From positions 1-47,222 of the forward strand of contig PWMF01000086.1 in assembly GCA_003559215.1 (NCBI GenBank): a DNA stretch of 47,222 bases, given 5' to 3'. Origin of the DNA: Natrialbaceae archaeon. Lineage in GTDB: Archaea > Halobacteriota > Halobacteria > Halobacteriales > Natrialbaceae. A program made the position numbers and the translations under genes. Positions 25,022-34,521 of the stretch are shown here, in pieces. Every line of letters starts with the position of its first letter. Positions within the stretch are counted from its first letter, which is position 1. The notes beneath the pieces are model-generated. The model saw nothing but the letters and a program-made list of their open reading frames with translations. It searched no databases and was not told the origin of the DNA.

Positions 25022-27571
25022 CTATCGGATTATTTTATCGCGGCCGGGGTCGAACAGCGGCTCGTCCCGAACCGTCGCGTCGTAGCTCCGTCCCTCGCAC
25101 TCGATCCGGACCGACGTGCCGGTCTCCGCGTACTCGCTGGGGAGGTAGGTGTACGCGATCGACTCGCCGATGCTGTAGCCGTAGTCGCCGGCCTGGACGT
25201 AGCCGAGGGCGTCGCCGTTCTTCGTGACCGGGCGCCCCCCGAGCGCGACGTCGGTCGAGTCGTCGAGGGTGAGGCAGGCGACCCGGTTGTCGATCCCCTC
25301 GTCTTTCGCTTCGACAAGAGCCTCCTTGCCGATGAAGTCGGTGTCGAGATCGACCGCGAACGGGAGTCCCGCCTCGTAGGGGTTGACGTCGGTATCGACG
25401 TCGGTCCCCCACAGCCGGAACCCTTTCTCGAGGCGCATCGACTCGACCGCGCCGGCACCCATCGGCCGGACCCCGAGATCCTGTCCGGCCTCCCAGAGGG
25501 TGTCCCACAGCTTCTGTGCGTACTCCGTTGGCGCCCACAGCTCCCAGCCGAGTTCGCCGACGTAGGAGAGCCGCAGAGCGATCACGGGCACGTCGCCGAC
25601 GTAGATCCGCTTCCCGCTGAAGTAGGAGAAGTCGTCGTTCGAGAGGTCCGCGTCGGTCGTCCGCTGGAGGAGCAGTCGCGCGTTGGGCCCCCAGAGGCCG
25701 ATCGTACTCCTCGCGGACTCCTCGACCGTGACTGACACCGTCTCGGGGGCGTGGCTCTCGAGCCAGGAGCCGTGGATCCCCGGCGAGTTCCCGCCGCCGG
25801 TGGTCACGATGTACTCCTCGTCGTCGAGCCGGACGACGGTGAGATCTGCGAGGACGTTCCCACCCTGGTTTAGCATCGTGGTGTAGCGAACCTGGCCGAT
25901 CGAGAGCTCCATGTCGTTGCTACAGACCCGCTGGAGGAACTCGCCGGCGCCGCTGCCTTCGACCACGATCGAGCTGAACGTCGTCATATCGAACATCGAC
26001 ACCTTCTCGCGGGTGTGGAGGTGTTCGGCGCCCTCGATCGGGGAGCGGTTGACCCCCTGCCAGCCGTCCTGCTCGGGGATGCGGTCCTCGTACTTCGAGA
26101 CGAGATCGGCGTTGGACTCGTACCACTGGGGGACTTCCCAGCCGCCGCTCTGGTAGAACTCCGCACCCAGCTCCTGCTGGCGGTGATAGAACGGACTCGT
26201 CCGGAGCCCCCGGCGGTCGGCCGGCTGCCAGCGGGGCTCGATGATGCTGTAGACCTGCTGGTAGCGCATCCCGCCCCGGTCCATAAAGTACTGCTTGTTG
26301 CCCGCGTGGGGTTCGAACCGGTTGACGTGGATCCCGCTCGTGTCGACGGGGCCCGACGGGAGCCGCGGGACGCCGGTCTCCATCCACTCCGCGAGGATCT
26401 TACCGTAGCCCCCGGAGTGGGTCCACCAGATCGCGAGCCCGGTCCAGAGGCCGTCGACCTGGGCAGTTTCCCCGAGGACGGGCATCCCGTCGGGCGTGTA
26501 GACGAAGATCCCGTTCTCGGTTGCGTCGAACTCCCTGTCAGCCGTCGCGGGCAGCAGTTCGTCGAACGCCTGTTTCGGCGACTTCTCACGGTCCGGGTGG
26601 GTCGCCTTCGTCCAGTGCTTCTCCGTGAAGCTGTGGACCGACGCCTGGCTCTCCTCGGAGTTCGACCCCATCTCGTCGGGGTCGACCACGAGTTGCTCGT
26701 GGTTGTACGATCCCAGTCCGTACCCCTCGCCGTGGGTCCGGAAGTACAGCGAGTTGTCCTGGTCCCGGCCGACCGGACGGTCCGGGGGCTGGGCCATCGA
26801 CTCGGTAATCTCCCGGTCGCCCGGGATCTCTAGCCCGCTGACGGCGTCCTCGGCCTGTTCGTTGCCCTGAAGCTCCTCGAGCGGCTCGGTGACGACGTAC
26901 TGGTGTTCGACCGGGGCGATCGGCAGGTCGACGCCCGCCAGCTGCCCGGTCTGGTAGGCCCAGTTGTTCGTCGCGAGCACGCAGCGGTCGCACTCGATGC
27001 GACCGCGGTCGGTGACGACCGCCTGTACCTCTCCTCCGTCGATCTCGATGTCGGTCACCTCGGTGTGGCCGTGGAACGACGCCGGCGTCGTCTCGAGGTA
27101 CCACTGGAGCGCGTCGGTGCCGGCGACCTGGCCGTCGGTCGGGGAGTAGTACCCCCCGAGGATCTCCTCCTCGTCGACCAGCGGTAGCCGTTCCGTCACC
27201 TCCTCGGGCTCGAGCAGCTCCGGCTCGGGGAGGCCGTAAGAGGTCGCCCACTCGACGCGCCGCTGCAGGAAGTCCATGCGGTCCTCGGAGCGAGCGAGCT
27301 CGATCCCCCCGGTCTCGTTGTAGACGCCGGCCTCCTTCAACAGTCGAGTCGTGTAGTGGGCGGTCTTCGTCTGGAGCTTCGACGGGGACGTCTGGAACAT
27401 AATCCCCGGCGCGTGGGTCGAGGAGCCACCGGTCACCGGCAGCGGTCCCTTGTCGAGGACGACGACGTCGTCGGCGCCGAGTTCGGTCAGGTGGTAGGCG
27501 ATGCTGCACCCGACCGCCCCGGCGCCGACGATCACCGTCTCGGCGCTCGAAGGCGGGTTGTCTGTGCTCAT
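25022..27571 (-). CDS. Dimethylglycine/sarcosine dehydrogenase-like flavoprotein with GcvT domain (paralogue 1)
   Basis: An 849-residue two-part enzyme. The N-terminal DAO-type domain has the FAD motif VIVGAGAVGCSIAYHL (about 13-28) and H53 in SSTHAPGIMF, equivalent in position to the covalently flavinylated His of mammalian dimethylglycine dehydrogenase. The C-terminal part from about 430 is a GcvT-like folate domain with GELGWELWAP and MRLEKGFRLWGTD. The enzyme oxidises an N-methyl group and passes it to THF as methylene-THF. ATG 27571 is chosen over an in-frame start at 27580 because a TATA-like box lies about 28 bases upstream of it. Dimethylglycine or sarcosine cannot be chosen from sequence. 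Confidence 0.9.
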   Translation of the reverse strand: MSTDNPPSSAETVIVGAGAVGCSIAYHLTELGADDVVVLDKGPLPVTGGSSTHAPGIMFQTSPSKLQTKTAHYTTRLLKEAGVYNETGGIELARSEDRMDFLQRRVEWATSYGLPEPELLEPEEVTERLPLVDEEEILGGYYSPTDGQVAGTDALQWYLETTPASFHGHTEVTDIEIDGGEVQAVVTDRGRIECDRCVLATNNWAYQTGQLAGVDLPIAPVEHQYVVTEPLEELQGNEQAEDAVSGLEIPGDREITESMAQPPDRPVGRDQDNSLYFRTHGEGYGLGSYNHEQLVVDPDEMGSNSEESQASVHSFTEKHWTKATHPDREKSPKQAFDELLPATADREFDATENGIFVYTPDGMPVLGETAQVDGLWTGLAIWWTHSGGYGKILAEWMETGVPRLPSGPVDTSGIHVNRFEPHAGNKQYFMDRGGMRYQQVYSIIEPRWQPADRRGLRTSPFYHRQQELGAEFYQSGGWEVPQWYESNADLVSKYEDRIPEQDGWQGVNRSPIEGAEHLHTREKVSMFDMTTFSSIVVEGSGAGEFLQRVCSNDMELSIGQVRYTTMLNQGGNVLADLTVVRLDDEEYIVTTGGGNSPGIHGSWLESHAPETVSVTVEESARSTIGLWGPNARLLLQRTTDADLSNDDFSYFSGKRIYVGDVPVIALRLSYVGELGWELWAPTEYAQKLWDTLWEAGQDLGVRPMGAGAVESMRLEKGFRLWGTDVDTDVNPYEAGLPFAVDLDTDFIGKEALVEAKDEGIDNRVACLTLDDSTDVALGGRPVTKNGDALGYVQAGDYGYSIGESIAYTYLPSEYAETGTSVRIECEGRSYDATVRDEPLFDPGRDKIIR

Positions 27572-27572
27572 A

Positions 27573-27587
27573 TACCACACCGTGGTA
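27573..27587. promoter_or_regulatory. Inverted repeat TACCAC-N3-GTGGTA at the DMGDH-like start
   Basis: A perfect 6-base inverted repeat directly before ATG 27571, between the TATA-like ACTTATCATA (about 27596-27605, minus strand) and the start codon. A protein bound here would block initiation, so it is a candidate repressor site. Confidence 0.45.
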
Positions 27588-27766
27588 CAGTGGGTATGAT
27601 AAGTGCATCGGTGAGTGATCGAACGCGACGTGCGATCCGGGCGCCGTGGGCCGAATACCGGGTACGAAGCGGAAGCGTTGTTCGGCAGTCCACAACTGGT
27701 CCGTTGGGTGACACGTGTTGTGATCCGGCCGTCGGGTGATCGAGGACGCCACGATCTCGGCCGTGG

Positions 27767-28660
27767 CTACGGCAGCGAAACGGGGACGTCCTCCTGGATG
27801 CTCGCCGCCTTCACCGTGTTGTAGAGCAGCATTGCGATCGTCATCGGGCCGACGCCGCCGGGAACGGGCGTGATGGCGTCGGCTTTCGTTTTAGCGCTCT
27901 CGAACTCGACGTCGCCGACGAGTTCGTACCCCTTCTCGGTGTCCGCATCCACGCGGTTGACGCCGACGTCGATCACGACTGCGCCGTCGCCGATCATCGA
28001 GCCGTCGATCAGCTCGGGGTAGCCGGCGGCCGCGATCACGATGTCGGCCTCCCGGGTCTTTTCGCCGAGATCGGCCGTTCGCGAGTGACAGACCGTCGTC
28101 GTCGCGTTCCCGCCATCCGCCTTCTGGATCAGCAGGTTCGCCATCGGCTTGCCGACGATGTTCGATCGGCCGACGACGACGGCGTCTTTCCCCTCGGTCT
28201 CGACGTCGGCCGCCGCCAGCAGCCGCTGGATACCGTGGGGCGTACACGGTTTGAATCGGGGCTCGCCGGCGACCAACAGGCCGGCGTTCTCGGGGTGGAA
28301 GCCGTCGACGTCCTTCGTCGGCTCGATCCGCTCGAGGACGGCCCGGTCGTCGACGTGGTCCGGCAGCGGCAGCTGTACGAGAATCCCGTGTACCGCGGGA
28401 TCCGCGTTCAGGTCGTCGATCTGCTCGAGCAGCGTCTCCGTCGGTTCGGTCGGATCGAGTTCCGCGTGGACGCTCTCGATTCCGAGCTCCGCACACGCCC
28501 GGCGTTTCATCGAGACGTACGTCTCGCTCGCCTCGTCGTCGCTCATCAACACCGTCGCCAGCCCCGGCGTCACGCCGGCCGACTCGAGCGTCTCGACGCA
28601 GGATTCCAGTTCCGATTCGATACCGTCCGCGACCTCGTTTCCGTCGATGATCTCTGTCAT
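27767..28660 (-). CDS. folD: Bifunctional methylene-THF dehydrogenase/methenyl-THF cyclohydrolase
   Basis: A 297-residue protein of standard FolD length. The catalytic Y48 and K52 are in ETYVSMKRRA, then VQLPLPDHVD, DVDGFHPENAG, the nucleotide-binding VVGRSNIVGKPMANLL and the signature TPVPGGVGPMTIAML. It converts methylene-THF to methenyl-THF and 10-formyl-THF in the cytoplasm. I take ATG 28660; the open frame runs to 28774 but the extra residues are not FolD-like. It lies between the two DMGDH-like genes, which produce its substrate, and PurU in this window uses its product. Confidence 0.96.
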   Translation of the reverse strand: MTEIIDGNEVADGIESELESCVETLESAGVTPGLATVLMSDDEASETYVSMKRRACAELGIESVHAELDPTEPTETLLEQIDDLNADPAVHGILVQLPLPDHVDDRAVLERIEPTKDVDGFHPENAGLLVAGEPRFKPCTPHGIQRLLAAADVETEGKDAVVVGRSNIVGKPMANLLIQKADGGNATTTVCHSRTADLGEKTREADIVIAAAGYPELIDGSMIGDGAVVIDVGVNRVDADTEKGYELVGDVEFESAKTKADAITPVPGGVGPMTIAMLLYNTVKAASIQEDVPVSLP

Positions 28661-29113
28661 GGTGGGTCCTCGCTGCGACCGCCGACGTCCGCGCGACCCG
28701 TGAGCGCCCGCGACGTCGCTCCGCGAGGCGTCGACCGTCGGCTGCAGCGCTACCGATTGCTCTCCCGGGAACACAATGAATCCTCGGGGGCGATGTTCGA
28801 CGTTTCATCGCCGAGACAGCTTCTGGACCGCGATTCGCGAAATCTCGCTTGCGGGATAAACACCACAAGTATTCCACCTGCACGTTCTTTGAGGTCGGAT
28901 GTCAATGTCGAGGTGACACCTGTTGAGGGGTGTCGCTGCCATACGAAGGGGGGCGTGTCGTTCTTCCACGCCTCCACTCCCATAGCATCGGTCCGGTGGC
29001 GTACGGTTCAGTTCCGGGCCGTTTCGAATCGCGCTGTGTCGAGCGGGTCGCACTCGAGATTTTAGAGACGCCACTACGCATCGATAGCGGATAAAAAACG
29101 CTCGAGGCTGGAG
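28661..29113. other. Intergenic region between folD and the second DMGDH-like gene
   Basis: About 450 bases with no convincing gene. It should contain the folD promoter; an AT-richer patch is at 28840-28880. No clear hairpin, repeat or RNA gene was recognised. Confidence 0.4.
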
Positions 29114-31681
29114 CTACAGCAGCGGTCCGTCCCGCACCGTCGCCGCGTAGCGCTCGCCCTCGTGGAGGATCTCGACCTCGGTGCCGGGCTCGGCGTACTC
29201 CGGTGGGAGGTAGGCGTAGGCGACGCAGGCGCCGACGGTGTAGCCGTACTCGGCGCTGTGGACGTACCCCAGCGATTCGTCGCCGTCGAGGACGGGCCGG
29301 TTCTTGAAGACGACCGCGTCCTCGTCCTCGAGGGTCAGACAGGCCACCTTGTGATCGATCCGCTCGCCCTCGGCGGCCTCGACGACCGCCTCCTTGCCGA
29401 TGAAGTCGGTCTCGAGGTCGACGGCGAAGCTCAATCCGGCCTCGTAGGGATTGTGCTCGGTGTGGAGGTCCTCCCCCCACAGCCGGAACCCCTTCTCGAT
29501 GCGCAGGGAGTCGAGCGCGCCGTTGCCGTACGGCCGGAGGTCGTGGTCCTGGCCGGCCTCCCAGAGGTGCTCCCAGAGCTGCCCGCCGTACTCGCTGGGC
29601 GTGTACAGCTCCCAGCCGAGTTCACCCGCGTAAGAGACCCGCAGCGCCCGCACGGGGACGTTCTTGACGAACATCTCCTGAGACGTAAAGTAGGGGAAGG
29701 CCTCGTCCGAGAGGTCCGCGCGGGTCACCTCGCTCAACACGTCGCGGGCGTTGGGCCCAGTGAGGACGAACGAGGAGAGCTCGGAGGTGACCTCCCTGAC
29801 CGTGATGTCCTCGGGGGCGTGTTTCTTGACCCAGGCGACGTGGTTCTGTCCGACCTCCCGGCCGGTGGTGAGCACGAGGTACCGGTCTTCGTCGGTCCTG
29901 GTGACGGTGATGTCGGCGCGCACGCCGCCCTCCTCGTTGCACATGAGGGTGTAGCGCACCTGGCCGACGTCGATGTCCATGTCGTTGGTACAGAGGTACT
30001 GGACGAACTCGCCGGCACCCTGTCCGCTGACTTCCATTTTGTTGAACGAGGTCATGTCGTGGATGCCGACCTCGTTGCGGACGTGTAGCGACTCGGCGCC
30101 CTCGATCGGCGACCAGTACTTCGCCTCCCAGCCGTCCCGGTCGGGAACGTCCTCGCCGTACCGCGCGAGCAGGTCGGCGTTCGAATCGAACCACTGGGCC
30201 TCCTCCCAGCCGGCCTCGGCCCACAGCTCGGCGTCGAGCTCCTGCAGTTTGTGGTAGACCGAGCTGCGCCGGATGTCCCGTTGGTGGTCCGTCCAGGTCC
30301 ACTTGGGGTGGACGATGTTGTAGACGATCCGGTACTCCTCGCCGCCGATGTCGCGGGCGAAGTCCCAGCTCCCCTCGTGGGGCTGGAATCGGTTGACGTT
30401 ACAGTGCGAGAGGTCGATCCGGCCGTCGGGAAGCTTCGGGGCGCCGGTCTCCATCCACTCGGCGAGGGCTCTCCCCGCGCCGCCGGCGTGGGTGACCCAG
30501 ATGGCGGCCGCCGTCCAGAGCCCGTCGTACTCCTGGACGGGACCCATTACGGGGAGGCCGTTTGGTGACTCCGCGAACATCCCGTTGTACTTGTGCTCGA
30601 GTTCCTTCCCCTTGGTCGCGGGCAACAGCTCGTCGCTGGCCTGGCGGGGCGCCTTGTCGGGCCGATCGGGGTGGGTCGCGTTGTTCAGGTGGTAGTCAGA
30701 GAACTCGTGGATCGAGCCCTGCTCGCCGCCCTCCTCGTTGCCGCCCAGCTCCTGTGGGTCGGGGACGAGAGGCTCGTGGTTGTACGAGCCGATCCCGTAG
30801 GCGTCGCCGTGGGTCCGGAAGTACAGGGCGTTGTCCTGATCCCGGAGGATCGGCCGGTCGGGATTCGCGAGCAGGCGGTCGGCCTTCTCGCCGGAGACCT
30901 CGCGGTAGTTCTCGTAGACCGGGTCCTGGGTGACGTCCTGGTCGCCCGAGAGCTCCTCGAGGGGCTCGGTGATCGTGTACTGGTGTTCGACCGGCGTCAC
31001 GGGCAGGTGAACGCCGAGCTGTTCGCCCAGCTGGCGCGCCCAGATGTTCGTCGCGATCACGACCTCGTTACACTCGATGTCGCCGTGTTCGGTGACGACG
31101 GCCTGCACCTCGCCGTCCTCGACCGCGACGTCCTCGGTCCGGGTGTGGGGGACGAACCTCGCGCCCCGATCCATCGACGCCTTCGCCAGCGCAGCGCAGG
31201 CCTTAACCCCCGACACCTGGCCGTCGGTCGGCGAGTAGTAGCCGCCCTGGATGACGTCGCTGTCGACCAGCGGCAGCTTCTCTTCGACCTCCTCCGGCGA
31301 GAGGAGCTGTGGGTCCGGAACGCCCCAGGCGGTGCCGTGCTCGACCCGGCGCTGGAGGAAGTCCATCCGCTCGTCGGTCCGAGCGACCTCGACCCCGCCC
31401 GTTTCGCTGTAGAGCTGGTTCCCGTCCTCGTCCTCGAGTTGCGAGTACAGCTTGCGGCTGTAGTTCGCGAACTTGGTCAACACCTTGTCCTCGGCGGTCT
31501 GGAACATGATCCCCGGCGCGTGGCTCGAGGAGCCGCCCGTGGTCGGGAGCGGCCCCTGGTCGACGACGACGACGTCTTCGCGCCCGAACTCGGTCAGGTG
31601 GTACGCCGTGCTGCAGCCGACGATTCCGGCGCCGACGACGACGGTGTCGGCCTCGGCCGGCAGACTGTCGTGTGTATTCAT
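29114..31681 (-). CDS. Dimethylglycine/sarcosine dehydrogenase-like flavoprotein with GcvT domain (paralogue 2)
   Basis: An 855-residue paralogue of the protein at 25022, collinear over its full length. FAD motif VVVGAGIVGCSTAYHL (14-29), the flavin-linked His equivalent H54 in SSSHAPGIMFQT, GGYYSPTDGQVSG, and a C-terminal GcvT domain with GELGWELYTP and LRIEKGFRLWGED. Compared with paralogue 1 it has small insertions, for example near residue 85 and around 260-280. Two such enzymes side by side suggest consecutive steps, dimethylglycine to sarcosine to glycine, but the order is unknown. A GAGGTGA ribosome binding site lies 3 bases before ATG 31681 and a TATA-like CTATATTTGG at 31709-31718. 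Confidence 0.9.
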   Translation of the reverse strand: MNTHDSLPAEADTVVVGAGIVGCSTAYHLTEFGREDVVVVDQGPLPTTGGSSSHAPGIMFQTAEDKVLTKFANYSRKLYSQLEDEDGNQLYSETGGVEVARTDERMDFLQRRVEHGTAWGVPDPQLLSPEEVEEKLPLVDSDVIQGGYYSPTDGQVSGVKACAALAKASMDRGARFVPHTRTEDVAVEDGEVQAVVTEHGDIECNEVVIATNIWARQLGEQLGVHLPVTPVEHQYTITEPLEELSGDQDVTQDPVYENYREVSGEKADRLLANPDRPILRDQDNALYFRTHGDAYGIGSYNHEPLVPDPQELGGNEEGGEQGSIHEFSDYHLNNATHPDRPDKAPRQASDELLPATKGKELEHKYNGMFAESPNGLPVMGPVQEYDGLWTAAAIWVTHAGGAGRALAEWMETGAPKLPDGRIDLSHCNVNRFQPHEGSWDFARDIGGEEYRIVYNIVHPKWTWTDHQRDIRRSSVYHKLQELDAELWAEAGWEEAQWFDSNADLLARYGEDVPDRDGWEAKYWSPIEGAESLHVRNEVGIHDMTSFNKMEVSGQGAGEFVQYLCTNDMDIDVGQVRYTLMCNEEGGVRADITVTRTDEDRYLVLTTGREVGQNHVAWVKKHAPEDITVREVTSELSSFVLTGPNARDVLSEVTRADLSDEAFPYFTSQEMFVKNVPVRALRVSYAGELGWELYTPSEYGGQLWEHLWEAGQDHDLRPYGNGALDSLRIEKGFRLWGEDLHTEHNPYEAGLSFAVDLETDFIGKEAVVEAAEGERIDHKVACLTLEDEDAVVFKNRPVLDGDESLGYVHSAEYGYTVGACVAYAYLPPEYAEPGTEVEILHEGERYAATVRDGPLL

Positions 31682-31999
31682 AACTCACCTCGATATGCTG
31701 GTGGGGACCAAATATAGCTGTCGCCATCTCAAATCGTCCAACGAACGATACGAAAACTGAGAGATAGTGTTTCGGACGTCCAGGCGGTCTCGACAACCAC
31801 ATGATGCCGTTGCCGACCGTCGTCGCTCCGTCGAGGACGGTCGAGGGACTCGGTCGGACGACCCGTCGGATCCGGTTCGTTCGTTCACGGATTCCCGATT
31901 GTCACGTTCGCTTCCGGGTGCTTAGACTCGGCCTATATGAAGGGACGGAGTATTCCCCACTCAGTATTACCCCAACCGAAACCCAAGCGTAGGCAAATC
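31682..31999. promoter_or_regulatory. Divergent promoter region, DMGDH-like gene / HTH-like protein
   Basis: About 318 bases without a gene. It contains the ribosome binding site and TATA-like box of the minus-strand dehydrogenase near 31685-31718. TATA-like CCTATATGAAG at 31931-31941 is a possible element for the plus-strand gene at 32000, though about 60 bases from its ATG. Confidence 0.5.
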
Positions 32000-33217
32000 A
32001 TGAGGATCGGTGACTCGGTTGATACACTCTCCCAAATAGTAGACCGGTACGAGGCGGACGGCGGCGTAATCCGGCAGGTCGACGCGACGATCTCCGGGCG
32101 GGCGGACTCCGCCGGCCCGAGCGTCTCGGTCGACGTCGTCGCCCCGCTGTGTGACGCGACGGCGTCCGAATCAGCATCCGGAACGGCCCCCGAAGCGGCA
32201 CGCCTCGACGACGACGGCGGACTCCACCTCGAGTTCGCCCCGTCGGCACTCCCCACGATAGCCGAGTACGCGCCGGACGACGTCATCGTGGCGAGAGACG
32301 ACGCCCGCGTAACCGCCGACGGCGACGTCGTCGTAACGTTTGCGCTCGGGTTCGAGGAGGAGTCGGAGCCGGCTCGAGACGAGACGCCGGCGAGTTCGGC
32401 GGCCGAATCGGACGCCGGGGTAGAACCGGCCGAGACCGACGGACCGCTCGAGACGGACGAAACCCTCGACGGGGACGGAGTCAACCCGGTGTCGACGGAC
32501 TCCCAACTCGGGAGCAAACCCGAAACGGAGTCCGCGATCGACTCCGAGGTCTCGCGGGCCCTCGAGGACGCGCGCAACGAGGAGCTACCGCCGTACGACG
32601 ACGCCGAGTACCTCCGGTGTCTGTACGATTCCTTCGAGACGTTCGCGGCGATGGCCGACGTCCTCGAGATGGACGTCGCCGCCGAGACCGTCCGTCGGTA
32701 CATGATCGACGCCGGCGTACACGACCCCGTCTCATACGACGTGGACGACACGGCGGAAGCGGAGGACCGAGCCGAGTCGGTCGCCGACTCGAGCGAACAG
32801 CTCCCCGCGGACGGATCGGAGTCCGGCGCGAGCGACGCGGAGCCGGAGCCTGATCTCGCTCGTCCCGACGGGACCGCCGAACCGGCCAATGATATCCCGG
32901 AGCGGCCCCTCGTCGCGGACGGGATCGGCCTTCCGGACGACGTCGAGGTCGAGGGACTGATCGACGCGGTCGAGTCGTCGATGACGCTGTACGACGTCTC
33001 TCGAGCGCTCGACCTCGAGCGCGGCCGGACCCGGGAGCTGCTCGAGGGGCTCGACCTGATCGATCTCGTGGTCAGACGCGTCTACGCCTCGAGAGCGCCG
33101 GAGGAGGGGCCGTCGCGGGAGGAGATCGCCGAGCGGATCCGCGGCAGCGACCAGCACCGATCCGAGCGACGCGCCGGGGATACCCACTCCGGCGATCGGC
33201 AGTCGGCCGTTCCGTAG
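32000..33217 (+). CDS. Acidic protein with two helix-turn-helix-like segments, function unknown
   Basis: A 405-residue protein starting at ATG 32000 (MRIGDSVDTL). I do not recognise a named family. The N-terminal about 125 residues form a folded beta-rich domain; residues 130-205 and 265-320 are disordered, acidic linkers. Two helical segments resemble HTH units: around 215-250 (ETFAAMADVLEMDVAAETVRRYM) and around 335-375 (MTLYDVSRALDLERGRTRELLEGL). The C-terminus is basic. This is compatible with a DNA-binding regulator for the N-methyl genes around it. A hairpin terminator follows at 33295. Confidence 0.55.
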   Translation: MRIGDSVDTLSQIVDRYEADGGVIRQVDATISGRADSAGPSVSVDVVAPLCDATASESASGTAPEAARLDDDGGLHLEFAPSALPTIAEYAPDDVIVARDDARVTADGDVVVTFALGFEEESEPARDETPASSAAESDAGVEPAETDGPLETDETLDGDGVNPVSTDSQLGSKPETESAIDSEVSRALEDARNEELPPYDDAEYLRCLYDSFETFAAMADVLEMDVAAETVRRYMIDAGVHDPVSYDVDDTAEAEDRAESVADSSEQLPADGSESGASDAEPEPDLARPDGTAEPANDIPERPLVADGIGLPDDVEVEGLIDAVESSMTLYDVSRALDLERGRTRELLEGLDLIDLVVRRVYASRAPEEGPSREEIAERIRGSDQHRSERRAGDTHSGDRQSAVP

Positions 33218-33294
33218 CGTCGCTCGCGGATCGACACCGATCCGCGACCGTCGACCGAGTTCTTCTCTCCCGTCCTCACATACAGCGTTCTCTC

Positions 33295-33317
33295 CCGGCT
33301 CGTGCGCTACGAGCCGG
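33295..33317 (+). terminator. Hairpin terminator candidate
   Basis: CCGGCTCGT, loop GCGCT, ACGAGCCGG: a perfect 9-bp stem followed by TTT, 78 bases after the stop of the HTH-like gene and ahead of the Rieske promoter region. Confidence 0.45.
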
Positions 33318-33432
33318 TTTCGACTCCTTCGAGAACCGGGTCGGTTCGAGGCGTCACCTCCTCGGGGGTATATATTGGTGTTCAATAGCACGGGTGAACG
33401 ACTTTCAGTATATCCTGTGTTGGTGGTGCCAT

Positions 33433-34521
33433 ATGACACAGTGGGACGACTCACAAGCCGCCGCGGTGAGTGAGAACGTTACGGACGAGTCGAGCACCTC
33501 GTCGGCGAATCAGCTCGCCGACCCCGATCCCTTCGAGACGGAGAAGGAGACGGTCTTCGGCAGACACTGGATCTACGCCGGCCACGCCAACAGTATCGCC
33601 GAACCGGGACAGTTCTTCACCCGAACCGTCGGCGACCGACAGCTGATCGTCGTCCGCGGCCACGACGGCGAGGTCAAGGCGTTCGACAACGTCTGCGCCC
33701 ACCGCGGCTCCAAGATGGTCGAGGATACGCCGATGACCGATCCCGGCGGCGGGAACCGGATCCAGTGTCCGTACCACCTCTGGACATACGACCTCGACGG
33801 TGACCTCCGGAGCACGCCCAAGAGCTTCGAGGACGCGAGCTTGAACCCCGACCTCGAGAACGAGGACGTCCAGGAGTTCGACTGCGAGACCAACGGTCTG
33901 AACGACGTTCACGTCGACAGCGTCGGCCCGCTGCTGTTCGTGAGCCTGAGCGACGATCCGACGGCGCTGTCCGAGCAGGCCGGCGTGATGACGGATCGAC
34001 TCGAGTCGCTGTCCCTCGAGGGATACGAACACGGCCGACGGATCGTCGAGGAGGTCGAGTGCAACTGGAAGACGGTTGCAGGCGCCTCTCTCGAGCGTCT
34101 CCGCCGCGGCGACCGGCTCGCGGGGCTCGAGCCGTCGGACGCCGCCCTCGAGACCGACGACCGTCACTGGCTCGTCCGGTCTACCCGGGACGGGGACGGC
34201 CTCGAGGCGCAGGTTCACTACCTGTGGCCGAACCTCACGGTCGAGGTGTACGACGACGCTGACGGCTACGGGACTTGTCTCATCGATCCGATCGACGACG
34301 ATCGGTGTCAGCTGATCGCCGACTACTACGTCCGGGACGGCGACCCCGACGAGGAAGAGCGCGCACGGATCCGAACCAGTCGCCGACGGCGCGCGGAGCT
34401 GATCGAACTGGCCCAACGTCGTCGGGACGAGCACGAGCCCTCCGCGCAGGCCCGACTCGAGTCGGACGAGACCGTTGGGAGTCTCCACCAGCTCGTAACG
34501 GGAGGTGACGCCGACCGATGA
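33433..34521 (+). CDS. Rieske-oxygenase-like protein A: intact [2Fe-2S] site, mononuclear iron site lost
   Basis: A 362-residue homologue of Rieske non-haem iron oxygenase alpha subunits. The Rieske domain is complete: C88 and H90 in CAHRGSKM, C112 and H115 in CPYHLW. In the catalytic domain the alignment with protein B (35235) is clear (CNWK..AG), but the iron ligands are gone: B's H183, H188 and D295 correspond here to R224, L229 and L323. Alone it should carry and pass electrons but not activate O2. The start is ATG 33433 (MTQW, as in protein B); the frame opens earlier at 33394. Its stop overlaps the ATG of the next small gene (ATGA). Role as half of a split demethylase is inference. Confidence 0.9.
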   Translation: MTQWDDSQAAAVSENVTDESSTSSANQLADPDPFETEKETVFGRHWIYAGHANSIAEPGQFFTRTVGDRQLIVVRGHDGEVKAFDNVCAHRGSKMVEDTPMTDPGGGNRIQCPYHLWTYDLDGDLRSTPKSFEDASLNPDLENEDVQEFDCETNGLNDVHVDSVGPLLFVSLSDDPTALSEQAGVMTDRLESLSLEGYEHGRRIVEEVECNWKTVAGASLERLRRGDRLAGLEPSDAALETDDRHWLVRSTRDGDGLEAQVHYLWPNLTVEVYDDADGYGTCLIDPIDDDRCQLIADYYVRDGDPDEEERARIRTSRRRRAELIELAQRRRDEHEPSAQARLESDETVGSLHQLVTGGDADR

